Below, one piece after another: positions 42,676 to 54,900 of a stretch of DNA of 64,000 nt (within the stretch, counting starts at the first letter, position 1; every line of letters starts with the position of its first letter). Source of the stretch: Undaria pinnatifida (lineage: Eukaryota; Sar; Phaeophyceae; Laminariales; Alariaceae). The notes beneath the pieces are model-generated. The model was not told the DNA's origin and made no database searches. It saw only the letters and a program-made list of their open reading frames with translations. The position numbers were made by a program, and so were the translations under genes. Location: NCBI GenBank assembly GCA_012845835.1, contig JABAKD010000024.1, positions 1,339,862-1,403,861 on the forward strand, in the 5' to 3' direction.

Positions 42676-43989
42676 GGTTCTCCACACCAACCCTACCCAT
42701 AGAAATATGTCCGGAAAAAACCCGACTTATTCTTGAGTTGTTGAAAACTTGGTCGACCGCGTTGAAACTCATACATCAAAATATTCCCCGATTTCTATAC
42801 GTTATCCTAGATGATAATCCACAAGCGTCGTAAAAAGCTACTGCAATCTTTGGAGCGGAAGGATAGAGAGGCACAAGATCTGCGGTCATAAATTGTGAGA
42901 CAAATCTGTTTTATTTTTAATGACAATACTACTATAAGCTGTCGCTGGGAACTCGCATAGAATGATATTTGCAACTGCCGTCAAATTGCGCGCGTCAATG
43001 AGATAACATGGAGAAACTATATGTTGAGACTATCTATAAACTCGTTTGGGCTGGTTGGCGTTTACGTGCTGCTCGATTACTTGCGCGGTCGGTGCAAAGT
43101 GTTTTTTTCTTCAAGTTCTTACAAAAAAATTGGTCCCCCTTTTGAACTTGCGATAATCCCCGAATTTCAAGCCAGCCACATCCCGAAGGGTAAGCTTGTA
43201 TGTTGTACCACCTTGGTTGGCGGACGAAGAATCGCTTTACGTGTTGGGTGCTATCCCCTCGTCAAGTAACCTTATTTCTACAGCCCCAGATGTTTACCCA
43301 CAATGTCAACGTCTGCGGGAGCTGGCTGGCTCCGAAATGCTCCCGCACTCGTGATTAAACTCTCGCCTGCCTAATCACGGCATATCACTCCGCGCTGCTA
43401 AAACAAGGTTTTGCATATGAGATAAATACGGAAGTTGTCGCTGACAATGCAACAGCGTGAGAAAGTCAGCGACCCGTGGCAAAAAAGCTGAATCGCGAAC
43501 GCTGACCAAAAAGGACAACAAAACAACGAAAGGGATCGGAAGAAGGCAGCTGGTAGAGGGAACATCTACATACCTCTACCCTGTGCCCAGAGTACCTCTC
43601 CTCCGGGTACCAGTCACGCAGAGCATGATACCCTTGGGACTCGAGAATACACTCAGATATTTCAGATGTTTGGATACCCTTGCGAAACGCGAGCACTCAC
43701 TTGTTCAGGTCCCGGTACCCTCGGAACCGGTGAAAACTCAAGTCATTTCAGCATCTCGCACCCTTGGGACCAAAGATGTATTTTTTGACGGTCTAGTTTT
43801 GACTCGTCAAGGCGTCTTTGGACTCCTCATACTATTTTTAGTGTGTGGAGTTCCTTGATGGCTGACCGTCAAGAGGCCATGACCCGTCAAGGCGTCTTTG
43901 GACGTATCATACTATATTGAGTGTGTGGAGTTCCTTGACAGCTGTCCGTCATTGACGGTCGCCCGTCAAGGGGCAAGAGTGCCGTCAAC

Positions 43990-44275
43990 CGGCATCTATG
44001 CTTGGGACTGGCGAGGGCTCAGCCATTTCAGCTCCTCGTACCCTTGGGATTGGCGAGGATGCAATCATTTCAGCTTCTGATACCCTTGGCATTGGTGAGG
44101 ACTCGGTCTCAGCTCCTGCTTCCCTTGAGGGTAGCGAGGGATGTCATTTCAGCTCCTGGTATCCCTTGGACTAGCGAGGACTCAGGCATTCCAGCTCTTC
44201 TCACTCTTGGGACTGGAGAGGGTTCAGTCATTTCAGCTCCTCATTCCCTTGGGATTGGGTGCTCCGCAACGACTA
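43990..44275. repeat. About 50-bp minisatellite
   Basis: Six to seven units of CCCTTGGGA(C/T)TGGCGAGG followed by CATTTCAGCTCCT. Looser relatives occur at 43.61-43.77 kb. The long frame through it (up to 44.92 kb) is explained by the repeat. Confidence 0.85.
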
Positions 44276-44834
44276 CTACCGGCGAGTCGTTGCCCGGGTC
44301 TCAATGATTGGTATTGGTACTCTGACGACCTCGGCATACGTGCATGCTCTTCTCAGGCGGCCGCGGGTCACTTCTCGAGCGTTGGGCAGCAGGGCACGCA
44401 AGGAGGCCGCTGGTACACGTCCAAAGACGCCTCAGCTGGCTCGTTTTCAAACGAATACATTCCGTCCCGCCGAGCCGCGCAGGGCCATAAAAAAAAAACA
44501 ACTTCCGCGTCTGTGTTTTCGCTCTGCTTATACTTATTGGCTGCTGTATCAGGGATTACACCGCCCATTACTACACGGTATGTATGTGCCCGTCGCGGCA
44601 CAGCAGCAGCCGGCCTTCAAGCGGTTTCCTTTCACGAGAGACACGGACGGTGTTTTGTGTGCCGTCCCATGATATATAGAGGAAAAAAACACAAGCAAGA
44701 GTGGCGTGATTGGTTTTGCGTCGGAAATATCGTGGATGCCGCGATGGACGATCGAGACCCACGCTTCCTTCGAATGTCAAAAGCAACCGCGCAGCCGTCG
44801 TTCATACTAAAACAGCAGCGGTACAACACCAGCA

Positions 44835-44925
44835 TCGTCACATTCGTGGGTCGCAGCCGCGTCACATTCGTGTGTAGCAGTCGCGTCACATTCGTGTGTC
44901 GCAGCCGCATCACATTCGTGTGACG
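44835..44925. repeat. Four copies of a 27-bp unit
   Basis: CGTCACATTCGTGTGTCGCAG units with small changes. Confidence 0.85.
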
Positions 44926-44997
44926 TGGACTCTGTTGCGCTCGCTTTGCATGGTATCATGATATAATATCGCATACATAATGATCACTTAAAACACA

Positions 44998-45210
44998 CTC
45001 CAGCTCTGAGATCGAGAGATCGAAGTTTTGTCCCGTCGAAACTCATCTTTGCAAGCTGTGTGTGATACTCCGATCGCGCGTATTACTGGGTGTGTCCTCA
45101 TTATGGATATAGGCCGGCGAACCCCCTTAGCACTAGCGAGAACCAGGGTCAACAGGGTGATGTTGATCGACATGCGCACTGGTGTGCACGGAAACTACAA
45201 AACCCGTTCA
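44998..45210 (+). repeat. Family B dispersed element
   Basis: CTCCAGCTCTGAGATCGAG to GTGCACGGAAACTACAAAACC. Confidence 0.75.
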
Positions 45211-45989
45211 TATGTGACGTTTAAAAAACAGGAAAAAGGAAACAGAAAGCGGCCCGGGCGCATGCTGGGCGTGGCACGTGTTGGTGGAGATTTGTTATCT
45301 CGCCGGTGCAAAAAACACACACACACATGCGCATACTGGTAGTACACCGATATACCTGGTACCAGGTCCCATCCCCACCAGAAGCCTAAGCCCCAACCTA
45401 GCCCGAAAATCATGTCGGGTGGGCTCAAGGCGTGTGTATAAAAATGCAATACTCTGGGTAACGGTGCATGGCCTATACATGCCGCTCGTAGGAGGTCCGC
45501 GGCGGTGAAATCGGCTGGAAACAATAGCAACGGTAGTGATCACGTGACGCGCGAGAGAAGCCAAATCAGACCACCAGAGCCCATCATGCACCGCCGTGAC
45601 CTGGAGAAGACTTGCTCTTGTACAGAGGGAGTTCGTCCGTCCGGGGACGCCACTATCACCTCCTGAAATATTTATTATATTAATAGTAACAATATTTCAA
45701 ATACGTCAGCTGTGATGAACATGGAGCCTTGATGCCTTGTCGCCATCGGCCGTTCCGGGATATAGCACCTTTTCTTCACACAGCTGTGAGTTTATCAATG
45801 TAATGGTCCATACTCATATTTACTTGCAAGTTGCGCGATGCTCGGGGCGCGCGTTTTTACATATACACGAACAAGCGCAGATGTTGTTGTTGTTTTCACA
45901 TTAACTCGCACAATCAAGCAAGTCCGCAGATGTATTACTCCTTGAAGATAGTTTGGTCCCCTGGACGCTACCAGGGACAATTTGCTCGC

Positions 45990-46195
45990 GTATGGTGATG
46001 TTTGATCTAGCTCAAAATTCCCCACGTGAAGTAAAAATACCAACACTTACCATTATAGTTGACAAAAAATAGGACCCCTCCCAATGAAAACATACAAACT
46101 CACCCATATAGTATATTACAAGTACCAACAACCCAGCTTGCAAAGATGAGCATCGACCTGAAATTCGTCGAACTCACGGCTGACGTCCTTAATTT
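45990..46195 (-). repeat. Family C dispersed element
   Basis: GTGATGTTTGATCTAGCTC to CACGGCTGACGTCCTTAA. A diverged fragment of the same family at 45.70-45.90 kb lies just left of it. Confidence 0.75.
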
Positions 46196-46994
46196 TTTTT
46201 TGATATAATACTAACGACATGCCGCTAGAGAAAAGATATCGTGCCATCAAAACCCCCTCGCCTGGAGAAGATTTCGGGATTTGAGGTATTAATGAGGAGT
46301 TCGTCCGCTAGCTGACGAAACTACTCGTATCGCCTCCTGACCTCCTGACGTGTTAGCTCGTGCGTGCGTACGTGGTACGTGGTCTACGCGGTGGTATCGT
46401 ACCGGTCGGTAACAAAAGTGATGACATGACGCTCAAAAGGAGGTATCTCGCCATCGTGCCCGGTCGTATAGGGAGGAGTCCGGAGGACTGGTCAGACCTG
46501 TTCAGTATCTCGTTTGGGACCCATTGACGCAGACCAAGAAGCGACAAGCGCGATCTAATCAAGCGTCTAGGAAAAGCTTGAGGCAATCCGAGTATCTTCA
46601 CGCCTAACACTAGCCCCACAGCTTCCTGCGTTGCATTCGGAAACACCTGCTACATCAGCACCGCTCAGATTGCTTCAACATGGCCGACGCTGTGATCAAT
46701 TCACTTTGTTCCGTCAATTTTTCCGGTTGAAGTCCTATGAGGGGATTATTACCTCAGATGCCTGATGCATGCCCCGCAGCTGTAAGAATGCACTCCGATT
46801 GATACATGTCGTTACCACAGATACAACAAACAAAACAGAACGCCTACGTACAACTAACACCCTTTCAGAAATTGCACCCACGTTTATGGGGACGAATCTC
46901 ACTTGGTACTATCTGTTGCACGAGTGCTGCTTGATGGAGTGCTTTCCAGCAGCGACCCAGGCCCGAGATTTGTAAGAAAGCAACAAATTCGGTA

Positions 46995-47090
46995 GGGTTA
47001 ACGCCTTTACAGCTGGTAACCCGTTGGTGAGGATAACTTACTTGATACTAGTATAGGACGGGATTTTGGGGGCCTGAAGGAGTCAACACT
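46995..47090 (-). repeat. Family A dispersed element
   Basis: GGTTAACGCCTTTACAGCTG, GACGGGATTTTGGGGGCC, reverse orientation. Confidence 0.65.
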
Positions 47091-47139
47091 GACTTTAGGG
47101 TGAAATGCATCCTGTCCCAACTAATAAATCAAGACTACA

Positions 47140-47390
47140 CGCGGGCTACGATAGAGGTATACCTTTTTTTGGCGAAAATGGTTTCTGAATGACGGGGTTC
47201 CGTAACCCGAAATCGTCGGAAAATAAATAAATAATGGGCCATTATTTGCATGATTCTCGTCGTGTACCTAGGCCATGGGATTTTTCATCCGGTAGCAGTT
47301 TTACTTTTGTCCAAATTAGTTTTTGGGAGAGGTCTTGAACTCCCAAATTGAGGAGCCTCAGAAACAAAGTGGCGCACGTCTATCGTAGCA
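47140..47390 (+). repeat. Family E dispersed repeat
   Basis: Partner of the 15.24-kb copy: TTCTGAATGACGGGGTTCC, CCTAGGCCATGGGATTTTTC and GAGCCTCAGAAACAAAG. Confidence 0.65.
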
Positions 47391-48027
47391 CGCGCCACTA
47401 GATATACTTCGTACTCTTTACTTCTTGCAATTACTAGGTAAGGTGTGGTCTACATGGAGACTCAAGAAATCGGTAGTTAAGAACCCGCCGGCAGGGCTAT
47501 GGGTGGGTAGGCTGATGATTAGTCGCCGAATATTTGCAAGTCGGCTGGGTTGCGTTGCGTGCGGAAAAATTGGGAGCTCCTAAACGCAACGCGGCGCTGG
47601 ACCCGCATTCGTGCAGCGCAATCTGCGTGGTCCATTACAAAGTCGCTCGTCGGTTCAAACCCAACCCTACCCCAACCCCAACCATAGCCCAAACCCGAGC
47701 CCAGACCCTTGGCGGGGGCTCGAGGTCGGCCGGGGCGGTCGCAAGCTCCAACGCGTGTTTTGGTTGGCATTTAAAAAAATAGAAAATTGAATAAAAGGGG
47801 TATACCACGGGGGTGTTTGAAAAAAATAGGGAACCCGAATTTTCGCAGCTTGGCAGGCCAGTGCACGTCGGCGTCAATCCGCGTTCTGGCGCCTCCACCC
47901 CACGGCCATAGTGTGCCGGCAGCAAGCCAACCAAACATTTTTGGCGTCCTTCGACACCCCTAAGCAGGGTAAACGCAGGCGCTCCAACAGTCAGTCTCTC
48001 GACAGACCACCCCAATTTATTAAAATC

Positions 48028-48300
48028 AAAGGACGTCAGCTGTGAGTTAGACGAACTTAGGGTCGATACTCATCTTAGCAAGCTGCGTTGTTGGTACTTG
48101 TAATATACGATGTATGTGGGTGAGTTTTTTTCACTCAATGAGAGGGGTCCTATTATTTTGTTTTTAATTTTTTTGTACATGCAGTATTTTATACTGGTAT
48201 ATTTTATCACATACTAGTATATTTCGTTTTTCTCCACTATAATGGTTGATGTTAATATATTTACTTTAGGTGGGGAATTTTGTTCGTGAACTACCAGAGG
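48028..48300 (+). repeat. Family C dispersed element (longest copy)
   Basis: GGACGTCAGCTGTGAGTTAG, GCAAGCTGCGTTGTTGGTAC and an AT-rich interior to GGTGGGGAATTTTG, which pairs with the inverse copies at 39.1 and 46.0 kb. Confidence 0.7.
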
Positions 48301-48439
48301 GTACACCCCCTTTTCTGCCAACAACTCTGTATATACAGACCACCCCATTTTGTTCATGGCATATCATACCCTTTTTGTGTATCAACAGCACCACCTGTTT
48401 TTGTCCACAACTTTCCTCAACCGCAGAAATGGAAATGAC

Positions 48440-48690
48440 ACCGAAACACCTCTTCCCTGCGAATCGGCAGGCCGAAAGCGCAAGAGCGTGAGTTGGCGAA
48501 AATCAATGCAAATCGACCAGCATACAAAGCCGAAAAGTGGGAAGGCTGAACCCTATGCGAAATAATAACGAGGCATGTACGGGTACCGGGGGCGAGAAAG
48601 GAAGGGAGGACATCTGTGATCATTGCTTGTCCAGGTCGCCGAGGGTAGAAATCTCTTCCGAGTTGAGCTGGAGAGCAAAAGTGATACCTG
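48440..48690 (-). mobile_element. SINE-like body, opposite orientation
   Basis: Reading the minus strand gives CTCCAGCTCAACTCGGAAG, GACCTGGACAAGC, GCATAGGGTTCAGCCTTCCC and CCAACTCACGCTCTTGCGC, matching the SINE-like body; no tRNA head was seen. Confidence 0.55.
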
Positions 48691-49122
48691 GTACCAGGAA
48701 ATAAGAAAAAAAAAAGCATGCCTGGCTGCTGCTGCTGTTGCTGCTTCTACTACTGCTGCTGTTCTGCTGCGACGAGAGCTTCTGTGCTGCGATGTTGCCG
48801 TTCTGCTGCTGACATGTCACTGCCGTAGTCAAACGACTTCTGCCATTATATTACTGCTCTGAGTATAGTCTACTAGGGTAATAGACTGAACTGCAAGGCA
48901 GGGAGAGAGGCAGATTAAACCTATGGGATTGGTAGCGCTGATTCTGCTGTGTTGTCATTTACGGTAAAACAGGTAGGTACCTGGTAAGTTCTTACCGTTA
49001 CCATATCACCGCAACGACACGCTGTCATGTTATCGGATACCAGTAGCAGCATTAATACTGCCGAGATTCACTGCTGTTGGCAGGATGAATGATCAAACAA
49101 GGAAAGGGCACCAGGCGTTTAC

Positions 49123-49392
49123 TTGCACGCACGTGCAAGGTTTTTAGAATTGCACGAAAACTCAGTACAGCCCCTGCCGACCTCGAGAGCAGACCCTGAG
49201 CCCCCCAAAGGTTTGGGTTGGGGTTGGGGTTAGGGTTAGGGTTAGGGTTAGGGTTAGGGTCGGGTCTGGGGTCGGGTTGGTCTGGGCAGCGCAACCGTCG
49301 TTTTGTGCGGACCTGCACATAGGGAGCCGCCATACATAAATCGCTATTGAATTTACGTGCAAATATGAAAAACCTTGCACGTACACGTGCAA
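49123..49392. mobile_element. Inverted-repeat element with telomere-like interior
   Basis: Left arm TTGCACGCACGTGCAAGGTT and right arm (inverted) TTGCACGTGTACGTGCAAGG flank 270 bp. The interior has GGGTTGGGGTTGGGG and four TTAGGG repeats followed by GGGTCGGGTCTGGGGTCGGG. Confidence 0.6.
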
Positions 49393-50039
49393 TTTCACGG
49401 GAGCCGAGGAAAAGGGGGGGGAGGGGGTGCACCCGCCTTTGTTTAATAGCGATTGACTCAAGTGTATGTTGTTAGTAGTCTCACGAGGTATACTCGTACA
49501 GAGCCTCAATCGAACACAATCGTAGCGAGGGAGACCTCGCCTGAAGAAAGGCGATGCTTTTTCCTTTCTTGTGAGTGATTTCATCCTGTCGACAATGGAT
49601 CCCCGCAACAATAGATCCGTACAAGCCTAAGCTTATGAGTACATTTTACGTCCCTCCGACACAACGTACATGTAGACATGAGCTTCGACGAAATCTTCGA
49701 TCTCATCACAGCTGGAGTGTATTTTTAGGTATACCTGGTTCAACGAAAGACCCTGGTGAACTGCTGCGTCCATAGTCTATACGAGGTACAATTGCTATAT
49801 TCGAGTATTGCCCAAGGTATGGCACACCGTACACCGCAGCCCATAAAGATAACGATTCCTGATTTTTGCTTTCAGCAACTACCGCTGTCACCCGGAGGGC
49901 CGTAGGGTTGAGCTTAGGCTGTGGGCTGTGGGCTGTGGACCGTTTGCAGTTTGGTTGTTTCCCAGTAGTTTTGTTTTGCAGCGCGTACCGTAGCGGGGAG
50001 GGGGAAGAAGAGCCTGATTTGTGAATCCGGATCTGAGTG

Positions 50040-50175
50040 TACGTCTCCGAAAGGAGAAGGGCGAAGTTACACCCCGTAACACGCGCGCTCGAAGTACCAC
50101 ACGCAGCTTGCAAAGCTGAGTTTTGATCAAAAAGACTTTTTGGTCGATCTCTCACAGCTGTGAAGTGTATTTTTT
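50040..50175 (-). repeat. Family B dispersed element, reverse
   Basis: GTTACACCCCGTAACACGCG to CTCACAGCTGTGAAGTG, followed at 50181 by TACCAGGTA. A short fragment of the same family is at 49680-49730. Confidence 0.75.
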
Positions 50176-50699
50176 ATTTCTACCAGGTATTATCTTTATC
50201 AAATAGATGGGATTTAGCAAAAAAGAAGGCTGCAATTTCGTTCGTATAGCATATGGTTTGCCTAGTAGATGGGTATCAATGTGGTTCGTGCCCTACCTGG
50301 TATCTAATGTTTCATGTGTAACGTTTCGTACTGCTGCTGCTGCATCATACTGGCGATGCAGTGCTCAGCACTAAAGCAGCAGCACACTTCGAAGTGCGGT
50401 ACAGCAGTACCACAATAGACTAAAATATAAGCACTTGTTTTTGACTAATATGAATAAAAAAACGGCCATTACATTTCCATCCATAGTGGCATGATATTTG
50501 AAAAAAAAACGGGGTTCTAATACCAGGTAGTGTGCGTTATTAATATTACTAATACAAGGGTGTCCGGACGTGGGGGGCCTGTCGGCCCCCCCGTCCTCCG
50601 GGTTACTGTTTACTGTAAAAGATGTGCGGTGATGCTGGTTGGTTCCACAGCAGGAGTACGCCTGCATACCAAGGGTGGGAGTGTTGAGTGTGGAATGAC

Positions 50700-50870
50700 A
50701 GCGGGCCGAGATGGAGGAAAAGGAAATACTCCGTATGTATGATTTGTTGATGGGGCGTGATCCCCAGAAGAAACTGAAAATACAGCGGGCCGAAATGGAG
50801 GAAAAGGAAATACTACTCGGTATGTATTATTTGTTGATGGGGCGTGATCCCCAGAACAAACTGAAAATAA
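50700..50870 (+). pseudogene. In-frame 28-codon duplication, gene fragment?
   Basis: Two 84/87-bp units (starts 50701 and 50785) encode MEEKEILRMYDLLMGRDPQK and MEEKEILLGMYYLLMGRDPQ in one frame. The period is a multiple of three, the only length change is one whole codon and one difference is synonymous, which suggests a former coding repeat. No flanking exons were found and I do not recognise the peptide. Confidence 0.4.
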
Positions 50871-51090
50871 GGACGCAGTGGAATATGGAATATGTCCAAA
50901 AATAAAGACACCCTCTTTCAGACGATATGGCTATGAAGAGGTTGGCGCAAACTGGGCACTGAAAAAATAAGACTTGGTACTGCAATCATGAAGACTCTGT
51001 GACCAAATGCGACGTGGCCACTAATACCGGCAATCATGTACAGTATGGCAGCGAAAAACGGATGTGACTACTTACAAAATGGGGACAGGG

Positions 51091-51490
51091 TAGCCAGATG
51101 CATTGCAACTCGAACTCTTCACCCACTCAAAGACGTTCGCATAACAGACATGGCTATGAAGAGGTTGGCGCAAACTCGGCACCGCAAAAATGAAGACTCC
51201 CTACTTACAATTTGATGCTACGAAAGCTGAGACTACATACTTGGCTGACACCGGGAAAAAACAGACAGTATGCCGGGGTAGCCAGATGCATTGCAACTCG
51301 AACTCTTCACCCACTCAAAGACGTTCGCATAACAGACATGGCTATGAAGAGGTTGGCGCAAACTCGGCACCGCAAAAATGAAGACTCCCTACTTACAATT
51401 TGATGCTACGAAAGCTGAGACTACATACTTGGCTGACAACGGGAAAAAACAGACAGTATGCCGGCGCGGCGCACGCGCAAACTCGGCACT
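51091..51490. repeat. 188-bp tandem satellite next to the Helitron
   Basis: TAGCCAGATGCATTGCAACT starts units at 51091 and 51279. A partial third runs to about 51480, and looser relatives (GCGCAAACTGGGCACTG) lie at 50.94 and 51.48-51.60 kb. Identity between the two full units is very high. Confidence 0.9.
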
Positions 51491-51710
51491 GAAAAAATGA
51501 AGACTCACTATTTAGGGTTAGACAAAATGCCACGGTGGCCGCTAATATGTACTCGCCGGCTACCATGTACAGAATGGCTGAAAAAATGAAGACTTACTAC
51601 TGACAATGCCGCGGGAAATAATTAGCACGAGACTGAGCGTGTCCGCGGCTACTGACATATATACACGAAATATACACCTGGCCCCACGAGTAACTTGGGG
51701 TCGACAGTTA

Positions 51711-51950
51711 TCATGGACGGCTACATTGGCACATTTTGATGTGCCACTGGAAGGACGTTGAGTAGTAGTCTTGAAGTTCCGCTTCGAAGTTGGCATCATC
51801 TTCGACTTGCTGCCGGGTGTCGCCGGTGGCCTCTTGCTCTGCGTCCGCAATGAGGGAGCGCTCGAAGTGTGGGTCGAAGAAGTGGTGAAGGTCGTCAGGG
51901 ACGATCATAGAGGCGAACCACCGGCGCTGGCGCGTTGGCGGCGCGGTCAT
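51711..51950 (-). CDS. Small acidic ORF overlapping the Helitron helicase stop
   Basis: Eighty-residue frame (79 aa) beginning with an ATG that overlaps the TGA of the helicase ORF (ATGA). It encodes SMIVPDDLHHFFDPHFERSL and an acidic EDDANFEAELQDYY segment. The composition looks coding, and the overlap suggests it belongs to the element, possibly by reinitiation or as a frame-shifted C-terminal tail. No homology recognised. Confidence 0.4.
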   Translation of the reverse strand: MTAPPTRQRRWFASMIVPDDLHHFFDPHFERSLIADAEQEATGDTRQQVEDDANFEAELQDYYSTSFQWHIKMCQCSRP

Positions 51951-54900
51951 GCTGCGACAGGCGGATGGTCGGTGGAAGGGTTATTTAGGATTAGGGAAGA
52001 GTAATGACGTGATTGTGGTTGATAGTGCAGGTGTATGGTAGAAGGGTCGGCGTTTTGAGGATTTGGTCGGGGGTTGTTTCCGATAGTAACGTTTATGGGT
52101 ATGTTGTATCGTTGCATGCATGCGTAAATTTCTGGCTCACCAAGGTAAGCTCGCGGGTGAGACATGATGGAGAGGTAGTTGTCATATGATGTATACTGTT
52201 GTGGCGGTTCACCAAGGGCTTGGAGTAGTTCATGGTTCATGCCAGCGGAAATGGCGTTTAGCAAGTTAGGGTCGTTGCGGTTTTCGTTCATGTATTGGAG
52301 TATTTCCGAGCGTACTTGGTAGTGTCTGTTTGGGTCGTTGTATATTCGTCGTGCTATGCCGCGAAATCCGCATGCTCCATCCCCAATTTCGTCGACGACT
52401 GTCCATGTTGGAGGTGGAGTTTGGCTGTCACTTGACGGTTGAGAGGAGGCATTGGAGGGCGCAGGAGGCGAGGTGTTTGGAGGTTGATACGGTGGAGGTG
52501 TTACAGCTTGGCCTGTGGCGGCAGCGGTGAAAGGAGGGTATACAATGTTCTCCGTGTGTGGAATGCCGTCAACAATATGTTCTTGTGGTAAAAGGCACAT
52601 AATTGACTGGCGATTTTGCGCACGGCTGAGCGCGACGTAAAGTTGACCATGCCCAAACGCAGGTGATCTCAAGTCCAAGCCAATTTTTGTAAGTGTCTGT
52701 CCCTGTGAACGATTCACCGTGACGGAATATGAAGTTCGGATGGGAAACTGTGTTCGCATGAACGTGATGCCATTTCTTCCAACTGTCGCACGAAAGCCTA
52801 TACGTGGAATCAAAACAATTGGATGGGGCGATGTTTCGGTGAGAAGTTCGACTTGAAGGACTCGGCTGTTTGGGGAAACTGCGAGGACAACGCATTTTTG
52901 ACCGTTGATGAGTCCCTCCGAAAAGTTGAGATTTCGCACGATCATCGCAAGTCCGTCTGACTTGAGGCAAAGCTCATGGGGAGGGACACCTTGCACGTTT
53001 AATTGGTGGAGGTGTTCAGGAGAAGCAAAGGCTGTGTGAGGCGTGGTCTCATCACTTATTAGTGTATCTGAGCTGAGGTATGTACAGTACTCTCCGGGCC
53101 GCAAGTCCGATATGGCTTCATTAGAACGGTCAATTGCGTTGTTGGTGGTCGCCAATATGGCGCGTTTGTCCCAGTTGCGCGATTGTTCATTGACATTGGG
53201 ATACACAAAGTTCATGAGCTCATCGAAATTTGTTGTATATTTGAGCTGGAAGTGGTCATTGGCATCGAGGTTGTGGTTATTCAAGGCAATCATGTCCGTG
53301 CCGTCGATTGATTGTGTAGGGTGGGTACCCTCGCCTATCGCCCGCACAAAAGCAGCATACTGAGGATCATCTTTGTCTCGTTGCGATTTGGTTAGTCTCA
53401 TGCGTTTAACGTGTTTCCATAGGGGGCTAGAAATAAAGGCTGCGTCGACGGTATCGGTGGCGGTGCCGTTCTTAACTATTGGCCCTGTTTGGCGCCAATC
53501 TCCACTGAACAAAATAGTTTTTCCACCAAAAAGCTTATTGTTTTTCATCAGATCTTGAAGTGTTCTGTCGAGGGCCTCAATGCAATATCTGTGGGTCATA
53601 GGTAACTCGTCCCAAATGATGAGGTCCGCTTTGCGGATTAGCTCTGCTCTTTGAGTGTTGGTGTTTATGTTGCATACGCAGGTTGGCGACATTGCTTCGT
53701 CCATAGGTAATTTGAACATGGAGTGCGCGGTCCAGCCTCCAGGGAGCTGTAAGGCGGCGATGCCGGTGGAAGCAACGATGAGCACTGTCTTTCTTTCACC
53801 TCTCAACCTTGCGGAAATACATTTTTCTGTGTATGTCTTGCCAGTTCCGGCGGGCGCATCAATCATAAATGGACACCCATTATCGGCTCGAACTGAGTCT
53901 AAGACTGTTTTGTAAATGTGGCTCTGCTCACTGGTCAGTCGCGGTTCATGCAGCTCTGCGTATTCTGCACATGTTTGTGGGTCGAAGGCATCACGCATCC
54001 TTTCAAATTCAGTTCGCGGATGCATAGGCTTTGGAAGGTTGACTTGTTCGTTACATTTACCATGCTGGTTTAGCTTGAGGTCTATTTCACACAAGGCAGC
54101 TTGTATGGCATCGTCTGTGGATAACCTAAGAAGGAAATCTTCGATGAGGTTGTCCTTAAAGTCACGCCATAGCTTCGGTGCTGGCGCACCATCTAAAATG
54201 AGCGTAACGAAAAGAGCACGGAGCTGGGACGCAACTTGAAACACTGAAGCTTCTTCCATACATAGTGAATACTCTTCGTCTCCCGTGATGAGACCTCTTG
54301 CTCTGGCGGCATCATGAAAAGTAGGGTGAACAACGGGATCGCCTGTGTCTGTTTGCACTGTTCGTAATTCTGCGAACGACCTGGCTGGAATCGTGTGTAG
54401 TAACAACCTCAAGTAGTAGAGATCTCCCACCGCTGGACTCTGAAACGAAATTCGGCAAACGTGATCGTCGTTTTTTCGTTTGGAAACGATGTTTTTGTAT
54501 CCATCGAGGTATTTGCCAAGCGGAGCAAACTCAAGCGGAGGGTCATCTTTTTTGGGCGAGGTGATAGTGTATTGCTCGTAATAGTCTAGAATGGTCAAGT
54601 CCGAAAAGCAGGGATTTTTCGGTCGCATGTAGTACCTGAGCACGTGTGTCTGTGACTGCGCGGCTATCTCAAGTCTATCATCGTGGGTGGCATTTTTGGG
54701 ATAAGTGATTTGTTGCTCTCCTTCAAGATGGGCGTGAATCTTAGTTACCGCAGGGTATCTGTCCACCATATGGTAACCTAATAGTCTCCACGTCGCCTCT
54801 GCGGCTGAAATATACCTCGTTTTTCTATATTGTTCAACTTCTGAGGTAATGCCCTGTATCCTTGCTCGAATAAACGCGTCCCCTTTGTGACAATATTTGA

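Noticed and set aside
44141-44923. 260-residue plus-strand frame
   Set aside because: Its first half is the 50-bp minisatellite and its end a 27-bp repeat; no conserved motif in between.
44835-44925. Short regularly spaced repeats resembling a CRISPR array
   Set aside because: Units are directly adjacent with no spacers, and the genome is eukaryotic.
49205-49265. Telomere
   Set aside because: Only a few TTAGGG units, inside an inverted-repeat element with unique DNA on both sides.
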